DNA of 64,000 bases from Phascolarctos cinereus (taxonomy: Eukaryota; Chordata; Mammalia; Diprotodontia; Phascolarctidae): assembly GCF_002099425.1 (NCBI RefSeq), contig NW_018344217.1:186001-250000 (forward strand), given 5' to 3'. Position numbers and translations under genes: made by a program. This document shows positions 29,606 to 41,136 of the stretch, one piece after another. Within the stretch, counting starts at the first letter, position 1. Every line of letters begins with the position of its first letter. The notes beneath the pieces are model-generated. The model saw only the letters and a program-made list of their open reading frames with translations. It was not told the origin of the DNA and searched no databases.

Positions 29606-29828
29606 AATGGGGCTAGGTTCTAGCAGCTGGGATGACTGCCAGAGCACAGCTAATAGGGTGTTACCTTAGAATGAAAATAGAAATAAGGAACTAAGGCACT
29701 TCGTGTTGGAGGCCATAATGTGGGCCAACGTTTTGGACTGAGTATTTTGTTTTCAATAAAAATAATTCAAATATTTGCCTTCAAAGAACATTTTTTAAAA
29801 TGACAACTTTTTTTTGTTTTAGCACTGC

Positions 29829-29981
29829 ATATATATATATATATATACATATATATATGTACATATATATATACATATATATGTGTATATATATATGTAT
29901 ATATATATGTACATATATATATACATATATATGTATATATATATGTACATATATATATACATATATATGTATATATATATG

Positions 29982-30028
<47 letters not shown>

Positions 30029-30067
30029 GTATATATATATGTATATATATATATATATGTATATATG
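29829..30067. repeat. (TA)n block with spaced C/G, strongly palindromic
   Basis: Alternating TATATA with periodic GTAC and ATGTAT/ATACAT steps. The strand is nearly its own reverse complement, so open frames of Tyr-Ile repeats appear on both strands; none is a gene. It can fold into long hairpins or cruciforms. Confidence 0.95.
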
Positions 30068-31420
30068 CAATGTAGAAAGTCAAGATAATCATCTGAATAA
30101 TTCAGCCCCAAATCCCTTGTATAATGGTAAGAACAGTTGGCTTGAATGATATTGATTGGTTGATTAAATATACCATATTCAGTGGTTTAATTAAAAGCAT
30201 TTTGAAAATTAAAAGCACTATAAAATGTTAAGAAAATTTTTGAAAATTTTTGAAAAGGGAGAATTGTTAACAATGAAAGCAACTTTTCAAGTTTCCTTCT
30301 CAGTCAGCCCAGACTTGGGGATGCTGAGTGTTTATTTTCCTTCATTTAAAAAATGCCTTATTTTGACCAATTGAGTTTCATGCATTTGTTTTCAGAATAT
30401 CATTGCAGCAGAGCAGCAAGTAGAAAACCTCTTGATATCCTACAACATTTTGGAGCAGCCTCTTTATTTATAAAGAATAGCAGACTTTGGAGAGTCACTG
30501 AAAAGGTATAGAGAACATTCTGATTACAATTCAATGAAGCCTAATCATTAGAAACCTTTTTGATATTAGCCTTTTTGTCTTATCTTTGCTTATGAAATAT
30601 GGGTGACCATCCTAACATATTTTTAAGATGAACGGTTTAAATTCAACTTTGTTTCCTTTTGCATTTACCAATGTAGATATCACATTGCCTATTGTCCTGT
30701 CATCCCAGCCCTGCCTTTTTGGAGCAGTCTATCTAAAAAAAAGAATGAGGATCAAAGTACAGATACCATGACTCAGATATGCTAGCTTGGACAAATCTTG
30801 GAGCTCCCAACTTTTCTTTCTCTTTGTTTACTCATAGTTTACTCAATATTGCTATATATTTCAGTAAACATCGTGGGGACTACAGACCTGGTCAGGGCCC
30901 TCCCCATGTATTTTCCTTCCTTTCTCAGAGCTTTCCCAGAATGTATTGCAGGTACTAAAGCTCTTAACTACACTCATTCATTCTTAGTGTGGAGCTTGGG
31001 AGCCTTGGCAGGGCTTTGGGGTATGTATGAGAGCAGTATGAATCATCTCTCTAATGTCACTCACGTGTACCCCCTCATCCACAGTTGTTGACTCCTTCCA
31101 GGATTTCTCTGTCACAACTCTGAAACAGGTCTCCCTAACTACCAGTCAATATATACCAACCACAAGGCTACTAATGACTCCCCTCACTACTCTCCTGGAC
31201 CCCCCAGTTCTCCCCATTGTTACTTGTGTTGCTGTTCCACCCTCTTGGATATGGAGCAAGTGAATGGAAGGACATCTTCCTTGCACATGGATAATTGTGT
31301 CTGTCTTTTTCTGTCTCAGACCCATCACATTTCCAAGTTCTTGATGGTAGATGTGAAATTCTCCTTTGAAGACATAAAATTAAGAGACATAAGGGGCAAA
31401 TTACTAAATTTACTCAAAAT
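30068..31420. other. Unassigned, with one exon-like candidate (30396-30505)
   Basis: No repeat is recognised over about 1.3 kb. 30396-30505 is preceded by 'catttgttttcag' and followed by GTATAG after AAAAG, a plausible acceptor-donor pair around a 110-base segment. In phase 3 it is open: 'RAASRKPLDILQHFGAASLF' then 'IKNSRLWRVTEK'. I do not recognise the peptide. It is listed because the area is single-copy looking, not because a gene is proven. Confidence 0.25.
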
Positions 31421-31422
31421 GA

Positions 31423-32150
31423 CTCTTTAATCAATCAACAAGCATTTATTAAGTATCTACAAAGACAAAAATCAAGCAGTCTCTCCCCTCAGGAACTTAA
31501 CATTCTCAAGGGGGACACAATATATATACATATTTACACAAAATATATACAGAGTAATTGGGAGGAGGCATTAGCAACTGGGGAGCCTCGCATAGAAGAT
31601 GGCAGTGAAGCTGAGCTTGGAAGGAAATGAGGCATCCTAAGAAGGGGAAGTGATAATATAAATATATGATAATAAAAATACATAAATCTGGAGGTGGGTG
31701 CTTATCTGTAAAATAAAGGGGTTAGACTAGGTGACCTGTGCAAAGGCTTGGAGATGGGAGATGGACTGAATGAAGAATAACAGGAAGGTCAGTTTGTCTA
31801 GATGTGAATAGAGAAGAGGGAAGGGATACAAGAGATCTTCTGGATGTAGAACTGTCAAAACTTGGTAACTGATTGGATGTGCAGAGTAAAGGAGATGGAG
31901 GAGTGGAAGATGAATCCTCAGTGACTGCAATGATGGCCGTGCCCTTCACAGAAATGGGATAGCTTGGAAGAGGGGTGGGTTTGGAGGAAAAGATACTGAG
32001 TCATGTTTGGGGCATATTGAGTTTGAGATGAACATACAGTTTGAAATGTACATTAGGTAGTAATGTGGGACCATTACTCAGGAGAGAGAGTAGGGCCAGA
32101 TCTATAGATTTGGTATAGGAAGAATGAATGGGGTGAGGGGGGGAGGGGAG
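31423..32150 (-). mobile_element. L2 LINE, antisense 3' portion
   Basis: Plus strand: 'caacaagcatttattaagta', 'cctcaggaacttaacattct', 'gaagctgagcttggaaggaa', then 'ttggtaactgattggatgtg', 'agtgactgcaatgatggccg', 'ggcatattgagtttgagatg'. All follow antisense marsupial L2 in order, with an internal deletion near 31700. Confidence 0.72.
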
Positions 32151-32234
32151 AGAGAAGAAGGAAGAAACATTTATTAAACTCATATAATATGCCAGACTGG
32201 TAGAACTAAATGCCTTACAGATGTTAGGTCATTT

Positions 32235-32510
32235 GAATAAGTATAGCTATTGGCATAATAATAGCTAAAGTATATAACACTTTAAGATTTGCCGAGTGCT
32301 TTATGTACGTTATCTCATTTTATCCTAACAACACTCCTAAGTAGGTGCTGTTATTATCCCTATTTTTACAGAGAGGAAACTGAGGCTGAGAAAGGTCAAG
32401 TGACTTACCCAGGGTCACACAGCTAGTAAGTGCTCAAGACAGGATTGGAACTCAGCTCTTCCTGTTTCCAAGTTCAGTATTCTATCAACTACATCACCTA
32501 GCCACATATA
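32235..32510 (-). mobile_element. THER2/MIR-type SINE, near full length
   Basis: Reverse copy: 'aacactttaagatttgccga', 'gtgctttatgtacgttatct', 'acagagaggaaactgaggct', 'gggtcacacagctagtaagt', 'acatcacctagcc'. Confidence 0.82.
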
Positions 32511-33338
32511 GGACCAGGCATATATGTTCAATTATAATATTTAATATTTAATAAAACCAATAATATCTGAATAATTAATTTCCACTTATGGGCCTTGTAA
32601 GTGTAAGTTATAATTTATAGCCTCTAATGAGATTAGGCATTTGGGAAGTTTGAATGAAAAAATAAGCCATATCAGATTGCTCAAGTACTCAATTTTTTCC
32701 AAGCTATTAAATCCCTGTTAGACACAGACCAAATTCCTGTTCATTAGATGCTTTTGAAGTCTTCTAAATGACTGCTAATATAGTTATGGGGGTCTAATGC
32801 TTTTCAATCCATGCGCTGTATAGCAGAGTGGGTATTGTATCATTTTAATAGCCAGCATATTTCCCACGGAAAAAAAAAACCTAGTCATTTACAATTGAAC
32901 GATTCCAACTGTTTAAGCAAATGAGTGTTTAAGCCATTAGCAAATCTCGTTTAGAAGAGCCCATTTTCCTTAGTGGGTTTCCTATCTCATAAGTACTAAA
33001 ATTAGAACGAACTTTAAAATGTCATTGTTTCCAGACCCCAGCCAACAAACCTCTTCCAAAAAGTAGATCCAGACTAACATAGTAAGTGAGATGTACTGCC
33101 TGTCATTGCACCAGGACAACCATTTGACTGAGAGGGATGCAAAAATAAATGTAGCATTTGTTGAAAATGTTTAAGATGCAGTGAACTTGACTTTGCTTTC
33201 GCAATTCTGGAAAGATGCCATGGGTACTATGAGAGATCTCTATCAGTTATGTACTGTGGCATAGTATACATCATTCCCAGCACTGAGATGAATGTGTTTT
33301 GATTGGAGTTTTTTGGGGGGTAAGGAGGGGGCAAGGAG
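32511..33338. other. No recognised feature
   Basis: AT-rich, single-copy looking DNA. Confidence 0.35.
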
Positions 33339-33339
33339 A

Positions 33340-33530
33340 AAGAAAAAGGGTTAATAAGATTATAAACTTTAGAGCTGGAGGTTAGAGTCTTGGTTTTGTG
33401 GCTTACTATCTGTATGACCTTGAGCAACCCTTTTTCCTTCTTGGCCCTCAGTTTCCTCATTTGTAAATTGAGGGGGTTGAATTAGATGATCTCTAAGCTT
33501 TCTCTTCTAAGCCCTGACATTTTATGATTA
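33340..33530 (+). mobile_element. MIR-type SINE
   Basis: 'gagctggaggttagagtctt', 'tatgaccttgagcaaccctt', 'agtttcctcatttgtaaatt', 'gagggggttgaattagatga'. Confidence 0.72.
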
Positions 33531-34213
33531 AGAACAAGTAGATTCTGATATTCCTCTCCACCCACCTCTAGATTCTTCATCTGAGGATAACACATTGTTC
33601 CATAAATGTGTCATCAGATTAACATCAATGCAAAGAGCTAGTTAATCTCCCCACTGTTGGCCCTTGTATTTCAGGGACTGCATTTTAAATTTACAAATGG
33701 AAGGCCTTCAAAAGGAAAAAAAAAAGATAGAACAACAGTGTTGGGTTTCTTTATTTTTGGGAAGAGCCTCTTATAAGGAAATAGCTTGTAGATCTTGGCA
33801 AAATACTCTTCAGTCAAAGATAAAGCCCCTAAGTAAACAATAATATCCTGTGGTACTTGGGACCACATTAGCTGTCTTTAATTGCTGTTAGATGGAAAAT
33901 GCCATGCCAGGCTATTTCTCAGGGCTCATACTTGGAATGCCAGAAATATTGTAGTGGACCACTTCAAAGATGAATATTCCCCACTACTAAACCTTTTGAC
34001 TGTTGACTGATGGCTGATTGTTACCATGTTCTTCACTGACAAGTCTTTTCAAGTCACAGAGAAGAATCCCCTCTGTGAAACATGAGTTTGGTGCTTCCAG
34101 TTGAGGTTACAGTAATTTAAGTGAGTCCTTTGCTCTCAGGCTAAAGAGCTAAGGTAGCACTTCACCAGGGCTGCCTCTGTTTGTCAAGTCATGATCAGAC
34201 AAAGGGTTTTTAG
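33531..34213. other. No recognised feature
   Basis: Unassigned. It holds the first copy (about 34062-34100) of a ~38-bp string repeated near 35662-35700. Confidence 0.35.
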
Positions 34214-34214
34214 G

Positions 34215-34415
34215 GGTGATGATGATCCTGGAGGGTAGAGTGATGGAAAGCACAGGAGACTGGGAGTTAGGAGAGCAGGTTCTAATCTCACCCCTGATGC
34301 TAACTACCCTTACCTTTGGGTAAGTCATTTCTTTCTGGACCTGTTTCCTCTTCCTCATCTACAAAATGAAGGAGTTGGACCAGATGACTTCTAAGGTTGC
34401 TCCCAGCTTCATGAG
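34215..34415 (+). mobile_element. MIR/THER-type SINE
   Basis: 'gtagagtgatggaaagcaca', 'gcaggttctaatctcacccc', 'cctcatctacaaaatgaagg', 'agttggaccagatgacttct'. The tail 'ttggaccagatgacttct' is very like the motif amplified at 6.35-12.8 kb, which supports a MIR origin of that array. Confidence 0.78.
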
Positions 34416-34848
34416 TGTTTTTTTTTTTTTACGTAATGGCCATAATGGCAAGGTTAGTCCAGTTACAACACACATAACACAGAGTCAAAATACCTTTTGT
34501 CTTTGGAAACTCTGCATAGTGTGCTGGCACCAGGAGAATTTGCTCCTCCTCTTTTGTCTAGGCAGTCCAACTCTGATTTGCTCCTAAGAATTTAGCTGTT
34601 CCTTACCTGCCCACCTTTCTTGCCCTCTCTCCTCACTGTGGGGTCCTGGAACTACACGGTCTTTTGCCCCATTATCATGAATTAATGTAGGGAAGTTGGT
34701 CAATGGGGTTGATTTAGGGAAGGGAGAATATGCTGTTTGTTGAGACCTTCTTTGTTAGTGGAGCAGGATGTTTGACTCTTGTAGAAAGGAAAGCAGGAGT
34801 ACCTCAATTGCAGTTATAGCTCTATGTATGCCTCAACTTCTTTTTTAA
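34416..34848. other. No recognised feature
   Basis: Unassigned DNA. Confidence 0.35.
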
Positions 34849-34849
34849 A

Positions 34850-35275
34850 GCTATGGTTTTTTTTTAATTAAATTTTATTTTAAAAACCAATTAACATTGA
34901 GCCTCCATAGAACCAAAGATACTTACTTAATAATGATTTACATTTAAATCAATTATTTTAAAAATTAATGAATTTTAACCTAAAATGTAATTTTTTAGTC
35001 ACTGTTCTCATCAAAATTCTGTGTCCACTTATCCGCATTCACTTTTTATCTTATGTGGTCATACAGTGTACTTTTATTCCTTGGTTATGCTTTTTTGTTT
35101 TGCATTATTTAGTAAAGATCTTTCCCAATTTCTTTATATGCTTCATACTTTTTGAATTAAAGTATTCCATTATATTAATGTATACCACAATTTATTTTAT
35201 CAATGCTCCATTAATATACTACCCTGACTTTTCCCACACTGTTGCACTAAAGGTGTTACCATAGGAAAAGGTTGT
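34850..35275 (-). mobile_element. L1 3' end fragment, antisense
   Basis: An AT-rich stretch whose right part has 'aaagtattccattatattaa', 'tgtataccacaatttatttt'. This is the reverse complement of the L1 ORF2 C-terminal region that encodes 'YGN..IL...' next to the 3' UTR in marsupial L1. The left part is a decayed 3' UTR. Confidence 0.5.
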
Positions 35276-36105
35276 ATTATAGGTTATTCTAGCCCAGGAT
35301 AATTTCGGAGAGTTAAATGAACTGGGAGCCAGGAGATCTGGGATCTTTCTATTTGTAGAAATTGTGGGATATCTATGTATGTGCATCTTATCATCCCAAT
35401 TATATTGTAAAGTCAAGGTTAAGAATTATTTTCTGGACTTCTTTTGCTTTCCTTTGTGGTTCCTTGAGGCCTGAACTTGGGGAATGGGAAGTCCATGCCT
35501 CCTCCTACATTACCCAAAGTATCAAGGAGCCTGGGGTGGAGATGGGAGAAAGAGTATAGAAGACCATGGGATTTCTTCTTTCCCATGCATCTTTTTCCCT
35601 GTTAGTACAATCCCATGTGCCTACAGCCGCAATAGAAGCCATCCATAGCTGTTTCTTATAGAAGAATCTCTTCTGTGAAACATGAGTTTAGTTAGTGCTT
35701 CCAACTCTTCTTTAAGAGGCCTCCAAAGCTGTTACCACTTATTTTCAGGCTTTGTGTATCCCATACCATTTATTTGGAGAGCTCAATGTCTTATCATCCT
35801 AAGAATTGCTTTCTCTCTGTGTCTCTTTCTGTTTTTCTCTCAATTCTTTGCTCCTTTCCCCTTGCTCTCTCTTCTGTCTTCTACTTAGGCTTTGTGGCCT
35901 GGCTTACTATGGAGGCAGTGTGGATGGAGCACTGGACTTAGAGTCAAAAAACTGGCTTTGAGTCCCACCTTAGACCCTTGTAGGCCCAAATGCCAAAGAT
36001 TAAAAAGTCTTGGGCCAGAAAACTATAGAAACATAGACTTTGTTTTCCTCACTGTGACCCATTGAACATGGGGGATATAGGAGAGAAAAGCTGATTTAGG
36101 AACAC
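35276..36105. other. Mostly unassigned; MIR head near 35910-36000
   Basis: A forward MIR head is visible ('ggcagtgtggatggagcact', 'ggacttagagtcaaaaaact'). The second copy of the ~38-bp string shared with 34.06 kb lies at about 35662-35700. Nothing else is recognised. Confidence 0.35.
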
Positions 36106-36109
36106 CTGT

Positions 36110-37010
36110 CCATCTTCTAAACCCTCTGAAATCTTCTCTCCTAAAATAAAAAGTAGATATAAAGGAAAGGAAAGGCATGAAGTAAAGGATCCCATGAACT
36201 ACATTAGCCTAGTAGAGATGAAATTCTGAAGACACAAAGATAAACAATTTTGATCAGGAGGGAAAATGGGAATCATCTGAAGACATCAATGTGGAGGTAC
36301 AGGGAACTCATTATCCAACTTAAATTTTTAAAAGATATATGCAGAAAATGGAAGTAAGGCCAGCTAACAATATGAATATAAGAGCATGGTATGGTCTTAT
36401 AAAAATGCTGTTGGAAATGAGGAAGTTCAGAGTGAGATCAAATCATCAAGAGAAGCTAAGTACAATAAAAAAGGGATTTAACAGCCCCCCAAAAGCTATA
36501 TTGGGAAAATGAGGAGGATCAACAATTGTTGTAAAATTATATTAACTGATGACAGAGAGAAGGCAGAACTCATTCATTCCTATTTTCCTTCTGTTTCCTC
36601 TGCCAGGGAGTATATATGGCCTGGGCATTGGAAATGCTAGAACGAAAATGACTGCAAGGAAATCAATACCTAAGATAGTAAGGAGATAGAAAGAGAGCAC
36701 CCAGCTACCCTTGTTGAGTTCAAGTCACCTGGCCCAGATGAACCACACCCAGGGGTGGGGAACCTGCAGCCTCGAGACCACATGTGGCCGTCTAGGTTCT
36801 CAGGTGCCGAGTTCAAGTTTTACAGAACAAATCCTTTTGTTAAGGAGATTTGTTCTGTGAAATTTGGCTTCAGGCAAAGGGCCACACTTGAGGACCTAAA
36901 GGGCCACAGGTTCCCCACCCCTGAATTACACCCTCAGAGACTGAAAGAACTAGAAAATGTGGTTGTGGAGAGGTCCTGTAAGATCATTGAAAAGCGAATG
37001 TTGCCTTTGT
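36110..37010 (+). mobile_element. CR1/L3-clade LINE, start of the RT domain
   Basis: Around the MITE the plus strand encodes the CR1 motif 'SPGPDE-HP' (36722-36748) and then 'ELHPQRLKELENVV' (36923-36964), matching the family pattern SPGPDGIHPRVLKELADVI. Upstream text ('ggaggtacagggaactcatt...') fits the spacer between endonuclease and RT. Multiple stops mean it is dead. The MITE at 36750 splits the frame. Confidence 0.65.
36750..36924. mobile_element. Palindromic hAT MITE, same family as 24849-25041
   Basis: Starts 'CAGGGGTGGGGAACCTGCAG' and ends 'CACAGGTTCCCCACCCCTG'. Its inner arms are complementary, and the whole follows the 24.9-kb MITE base by base with some changes. The flanks ACCACACC (36742-36749) and ATTACACC (36925-36932) are the duplicated CR1 codons, matching at 6 of 8. 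Confidence 0.82.
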
Positions 37011-37228
37011 AAGAGTGAGGTCAAAACTACCCCACCTCATTTTAGCTTTTCCACCTTAATTAGGTGAGAATGCTTCCATCAGTCATAAGCTTGAGACTAA
37101 ATGCAAAAAGTCCTTCAAACTGAAGTAATGTTACATAAGAAGCATGTTTACATAGGCTGAGGAAATTTGGCCACAGCTCAAGAATTATCTATAAATTATT
37201 AAAGAGGTGGAAAGGGGAGTCATTCAGA
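37011..37228. other. No recognised feature
   Basis: Unassigned DNA between the CR1 and L2 fragments. Confidence 0.35.
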
Positions 37229-37344
37229 AGGTTGGAGCAAGCATGGCATTCAGCTAACCTGAGTCAAAGCCAAAACCAAGTGGATGCATGATAGTGCTAT
37301 TGACAGAAATAGTCATGTCAGAAGGAGGATCAGGTCTGGGAGAC

Positions 37345-37497
37345 AGACAGTAAACTCAGTTTGGCTAGGCAATGGGGTTAAGTGACTTGCTCAGGGTCAC
37401 ACAGCTAGTAAGTGTTATGTGTCTGAGGCCAGATCTGAACTCGGGTCCTTCTGAATCCAGGGCCGGTGCTCTATCCACTGTGCCACCTACCTGCCCC
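37345..37497 (-). mobile_element. CORE-SINE (WSINE1-like)
   Basis: Reverse copy: 'ggctaggcaatggggttaag', 'tgacttgctcagggtcacac', 'gaactcgggtccttctgaat', 'ccacctacctgcccc'. Confidence 0.87.
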
Positions 37498-37972
37498 TTG
37501 GATGTTTATTTTGAGGTGCCTATAGGACATTTTTTTTTTGTGGAGATATCTGTAGTCAGATGGAGATAGAACTCTGATGATGGAAAGAGAAGTCAAACTT
37601 GGGATATTTGGGAGTCTTTATATTAATAGAGATGATAGAGGTACAAGAATGAATGCAATTGCTAAAGGAAATGGTGGAGAGAGAAAAAAACCGAAGACAG
37701 AGCCTTGATGGAAATAGAGAAGGCCTTGAGTGACACAGAGAACTAAGTGTCTCTGAAATCACTGAATGTCTAAAAGGAGGAGGTGGCCAGTAGTGTCTAC
37801 TAAGATCAAGGAATATGAGGATTAGGTGAAAAGGTCATTGGATATGATGATTCATACTTCATTGATGCCCCTTGAGAGACCACTTTAATAGAATGGTGAA
37901 GTCAGAAGCCAGACTGCAAGGGGGAAATGAGAAAATATGGTGAGGAAGTAGAGGCATCACATGTAGATTTTT

Positions 37973-38122
37973 TTGTTTTTGTTTTTTGTTAGGCAATGGG
38001 GCTAAGTGACTTGCCCAGGATCACACAGCTAGTAAGTGTCAAGTGTCTGAGGCCAGATTTGAACTCAGGTCCTCCTGACTCCAGGGCTGGTGCTTTATCC
38101 ACTACGCCCCCTAGCTGCCCCT
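37973..38122 (-). mobile_element. CORE-SINE (WSINE1-like) with TSD
   Basis: Reverse copy: 'ttgttaggcaatggggctaa', 'gtgacttgcccaggatcaca', 'gaactcaggtcctcctgact', 'cccctagctgcccct'. Flanked by ACATGTAGATTTTT (37959-37972) and CATGTGTAGATTTTT (38123-38137), a slightly diverged duplication. Confidence 0.88.
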
Positions 38123-38994
38123 CATGTGTAGATTTTTCATGAAGTTTTGCAATGGAGGGGAGAAAAGAGGTGGACTGGTAGCTCGGTGGGGTAAAAGAGT
38201 CAAAGGAAGTCTTTTTTTTTCTTTTTTAAAAAGGATTTTGGATACACCACACGCATAAGTAAGTCAATACTTGCTTATGTATGGTAGACCAGGCAAGAGA
38301 GCGTGAGGACCTGATCTCGGTGGTGGTCCTATGAGTGGAGAGGAAAGGAGATAGATGCAAAAGATGTGGAGGTGAAATCAGCAGGACTTGGCATCTGATT
38401 GGATATGAACAGTGAAGCGATACTCAAGGAATGACCCCTAGGCTATGAAATCTGGGTGACTGATAGCAGGGGCATGTTGAGAGGTATGTGGAAAATGAAG
38501 ATTTTGATTTTGGATATGTTGAATTTGAGATACTGAGAGGACATTTAGGTGCAGATTGTCAGCAACAAATTATAATATGGAAGTAGACTTCAAGGTAGAG
38601 ATTAAAGCTTGACACATGTATGTATTTGGGGGAGTCATTTGCTTAGAGATGGTAATTGAACACATGAGAATGAGAGTGTATAGAGAGAAAAGAGACAGAA
38701 GATGGGTAAAGATCCTGTAAAGGAGGCTGAGAACAATCAGTAAGATAGGAGGAGAACCAGGAGAGGCAGTGTCATTGGAAGTTAAGGGAGGCAGGAGCAG
38801 TAACACTCATTAAGAGTAGATGTTCAACAATGCTTCAGTAAAGGTACAGGAAGATGAGGACTGAGAAAAGGCCCTTGATGAGAGAGATGGAGCTACAGAG
38901 ATAGAAAGCGAGACAGACAGAGAGAATGACTGCAATAGCAAGGAAGGAGGGACAGAATCAAGGGAGGAGGTAGAGGGATTAGTCTATATTAGTC

Positions 38995-39120
38995 AATCAA
39001 TAATCAACAAACATTTATTAAGCAGCTACACTGTGCCCACTACTGTGTTAGGTGCTGGGGTTACAGAGACAAAAATGAAGTAGTCCTTGCCCTCAAGGAA
39101 TTTTTATTCTCTTGGGGGAC
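38995..39120 (-). mobile_element. L2 3' end, antisense
   Basis: 'caacaaacatttattaagca', 'gtgttaggtgctggggttac', 'ccctcaaggaatttttattc'. Confidence 0.72.
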
Positions 39121-39463
39121 AAATAAGAGCTATCTGAATATTTGTTATTGGCCATTCTCCTTGTAAGTCTTGGGGAAAAAATAGCACCATCTCCTTGTTG
39201 AGGTCCAGGGCTTGGTAACAATGTCTTAGAAACTGGCCCGGCTGCCAGTAACTTCTTTGTGTCCAGGAATGGGCCAACACAGTCTGCCATATTTAGGAGG
39301 AAAAGGGACCAATTCTCAGTGCTCCCAAAGTCTAGTTCTCCAGAGGCATCTGTGTTTCCTGTAGTTTGTGACGGAGGCCACTGGAGTCACATAGTCTAGT
39401 TAAGCCCAGGTGAGAAGGAGAAAGATGTCTTCAGAGAGCAGCATGTTCTGAGGGTTTTCATAG
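39121..39463. other. No recognised feature
   Basis: Unassigned DNA without a convincing frame. Confidence 0.35.
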
Positions 39464-39464
39464 G

Positions 39465-39625
39465 ATCAGAGATTTAGAGCTAGAAGGGACCTTAGAGACT
39501 AACAAGGCCAACCCATTCATTTTACAGATGAGGAAACTGAGGCATATAGCAGTTAAGTAACTTGCCAAGGTTATACGGTTAGGAAGTGTCTGAGGTGGGA
39601 TTTGAACCCAGAACTACTCTATCCA
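39465..39625 (-). mobile_element. MIR-type SINE
   Basis: Reverse copy: 'agatttagagctagaaggga', 'ccttagagactaacaaggcc', 'ttacagatgaggaaactgag', 'gtctgaggtgggatttgaac'. Confidence 0.78.
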
Positions 39626-40850
39626 GTCATACCATGCTGTCTCTCTCCAAAGCAATGTCAGCTTACTCTCACAATTAGAAAGTTTGGTTGTCAGCTCATT
39701 TTTTTCCCCCTCCTTCAGAGCTCTCTTGCCCTCTGTCTTGGCTCAGCCCTTCCAGGTCTCTCCAGAAAAGGGAAGGCTTCTCTTGCAGTTCATTAATTTA
39801 GAGAGGTAGATTGACCTAGTGGATGCATTATTGGATTTGGAGTTAGGAAAACCTAGGTTCCTGTGCTGTCTCTGAGACTTATTAACTATGCAACCATGGG
39901 CAGAGCACTTAATTTCAATGTGAACTTCAATTTAAATATCAAGACTAGAAATTGTTTTATATGACTTAGAATATTCTTAGTATTTTTCTTGTGTATTTTA
40001 TTTTTCGATATAGGACTGGAGGGTGACTAGGAAGGTATTAAGGGAAAAAAGAAAACTCTTGAGTTTTCTTGTTCTTCCCAAATGATTGACGGATTTTCAC
40101 CATAGGATAGTTCTGAAATAGATTATAAGCAATATCAAATAATAGTTATGTGTTAGTACATTTTTTGGGTTCAGTTAGGATAGTTTTTCTTTTGAAATCA
40201 AATTAAGTATTAGTTTAAGATACTCAGCTTTGTATTCACGCTCTGCTTTGTTGATATTAAATAGAATTATAAGAAATCACACTGTCCTAATAATATTCTT
40301 CTCTTTATTCCCTCATTTTCCCCCTCTAATCATTTTAGATCACAACTCTTTGCTGCCACTTCTTTTTTGTGTTTTAGCATAAAGACCAGCTGTTTCTAAA
40401 TTAGATTGACTTCATTGTCTTTGAAACCTCCAAGTGGCACAGCATTGGGTATTTCTGTAAGAAAGGCTGCCATTGTCAGAAGCTTATAATGAAATTTAGG
40501 AAGGACTGCAGTTAATCTTTCCATTTATGGAATGATTTGTCTGTTGCATTCTTTATGCTACTTTGATCATTCCTTGTTTGGTTGGACCTAAGACAAAGGA
40601 AAAAATAGACATTATCACCGTTCTTTCTCCATTTTAGAACCTTTCACCATTACTGCCACCTCAGCCCTAATCCCATTTCCCTGCTGGGAATAAACACATA
40701 GTTTACATTCACTGGCTTCCAAAGTTATGTCCTAGATATTTGTTTTTAAAAGCAAAAAAAGCTTATCATTTTCCCAGAAGAATAATCTGTAACTAAGAGT
40801 GCCCCCAAATAATGTGATACATTCTAGAATTTGCTATATGGTTTTGAGTA
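39626..40850. mobile_element. Mostly unassigned; forward MIR at 39800-39935
   Basis: 39800-39935 is a forward MIR ('gaggtagattgacctagtgg', 'ggatttggagttaggaaaac', 'ccatgggcagagcacttaat'). The remaining ~900 bases are AT-rich and unrecognised. Confidence 0.45.
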
Positions 40851-40854
40851 TAAG

Positions 40855-41085
40855 AGTGTAATTGACATTGACAGTGCTTTAGGGTTTGCAAAATACTGTA
40901 CATACATTATTGCATTTAGTTTGTACAACCTCCTTTGAGGTAAATACTGTGGGTATTGTCATCTCCATTTTACTTATGAGGAAACAAAAGGGTAGAGAGG
41001 TTAAGTGACTTGACCTTGGTCACAAAGCCAATAAATCTCAGAGGTGGGATTTGAACTCATTACTGTATTACAGCATTCTGATCTT
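40855..41085 (-). mobile_element. THER2/MIR-type SINE
   Basis: Reverse copy: 'acagtgctttagggtttgca', 'ttttacttatgaggaaacaa', 'gagaggttaagtgacttgac', 'gaggtgggatttgaactcat'. Confidence 0.78.
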
Positions 41086-41136
41086 TGCTTATTAAACAAG
41101 TATGTAGTTGAGACTGCAGGGGGCTTTTTTAATATA

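Larger units (their letters stand above)
37230..38960 (-). mobile_element. L2 LINE, long antisense coding fragment, two SINEs inside
   Basis: Plus strand follows antisense L2 through much of the RT domain. One block (37500-38220) has 'ggtcattggatatgatgatt', 'gaagtcagaagccagactgc' and 'gaagtagaggcatcacatg'. A second (38270-38900) has 'gcatctgattggatatgaac', 'ttttggatatgttgaatttg', 'gagatggtaattgaacacat', 'aggaggagaaccaggagagg' and 'gaggactgagaaaaggccc'. The two blocks overlap in what they represent, so there are probably two L2 insertions side by side rather than one. Both are heavily decayed. Confidence 0.7.

Noticed and set aside
29767-30149. Several 80-115 codon frames of Tyr-Ile repeats on both strands
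   Set aside because: They are the translation of a (TA)n microsatellite in all frames and carry no gene signal.
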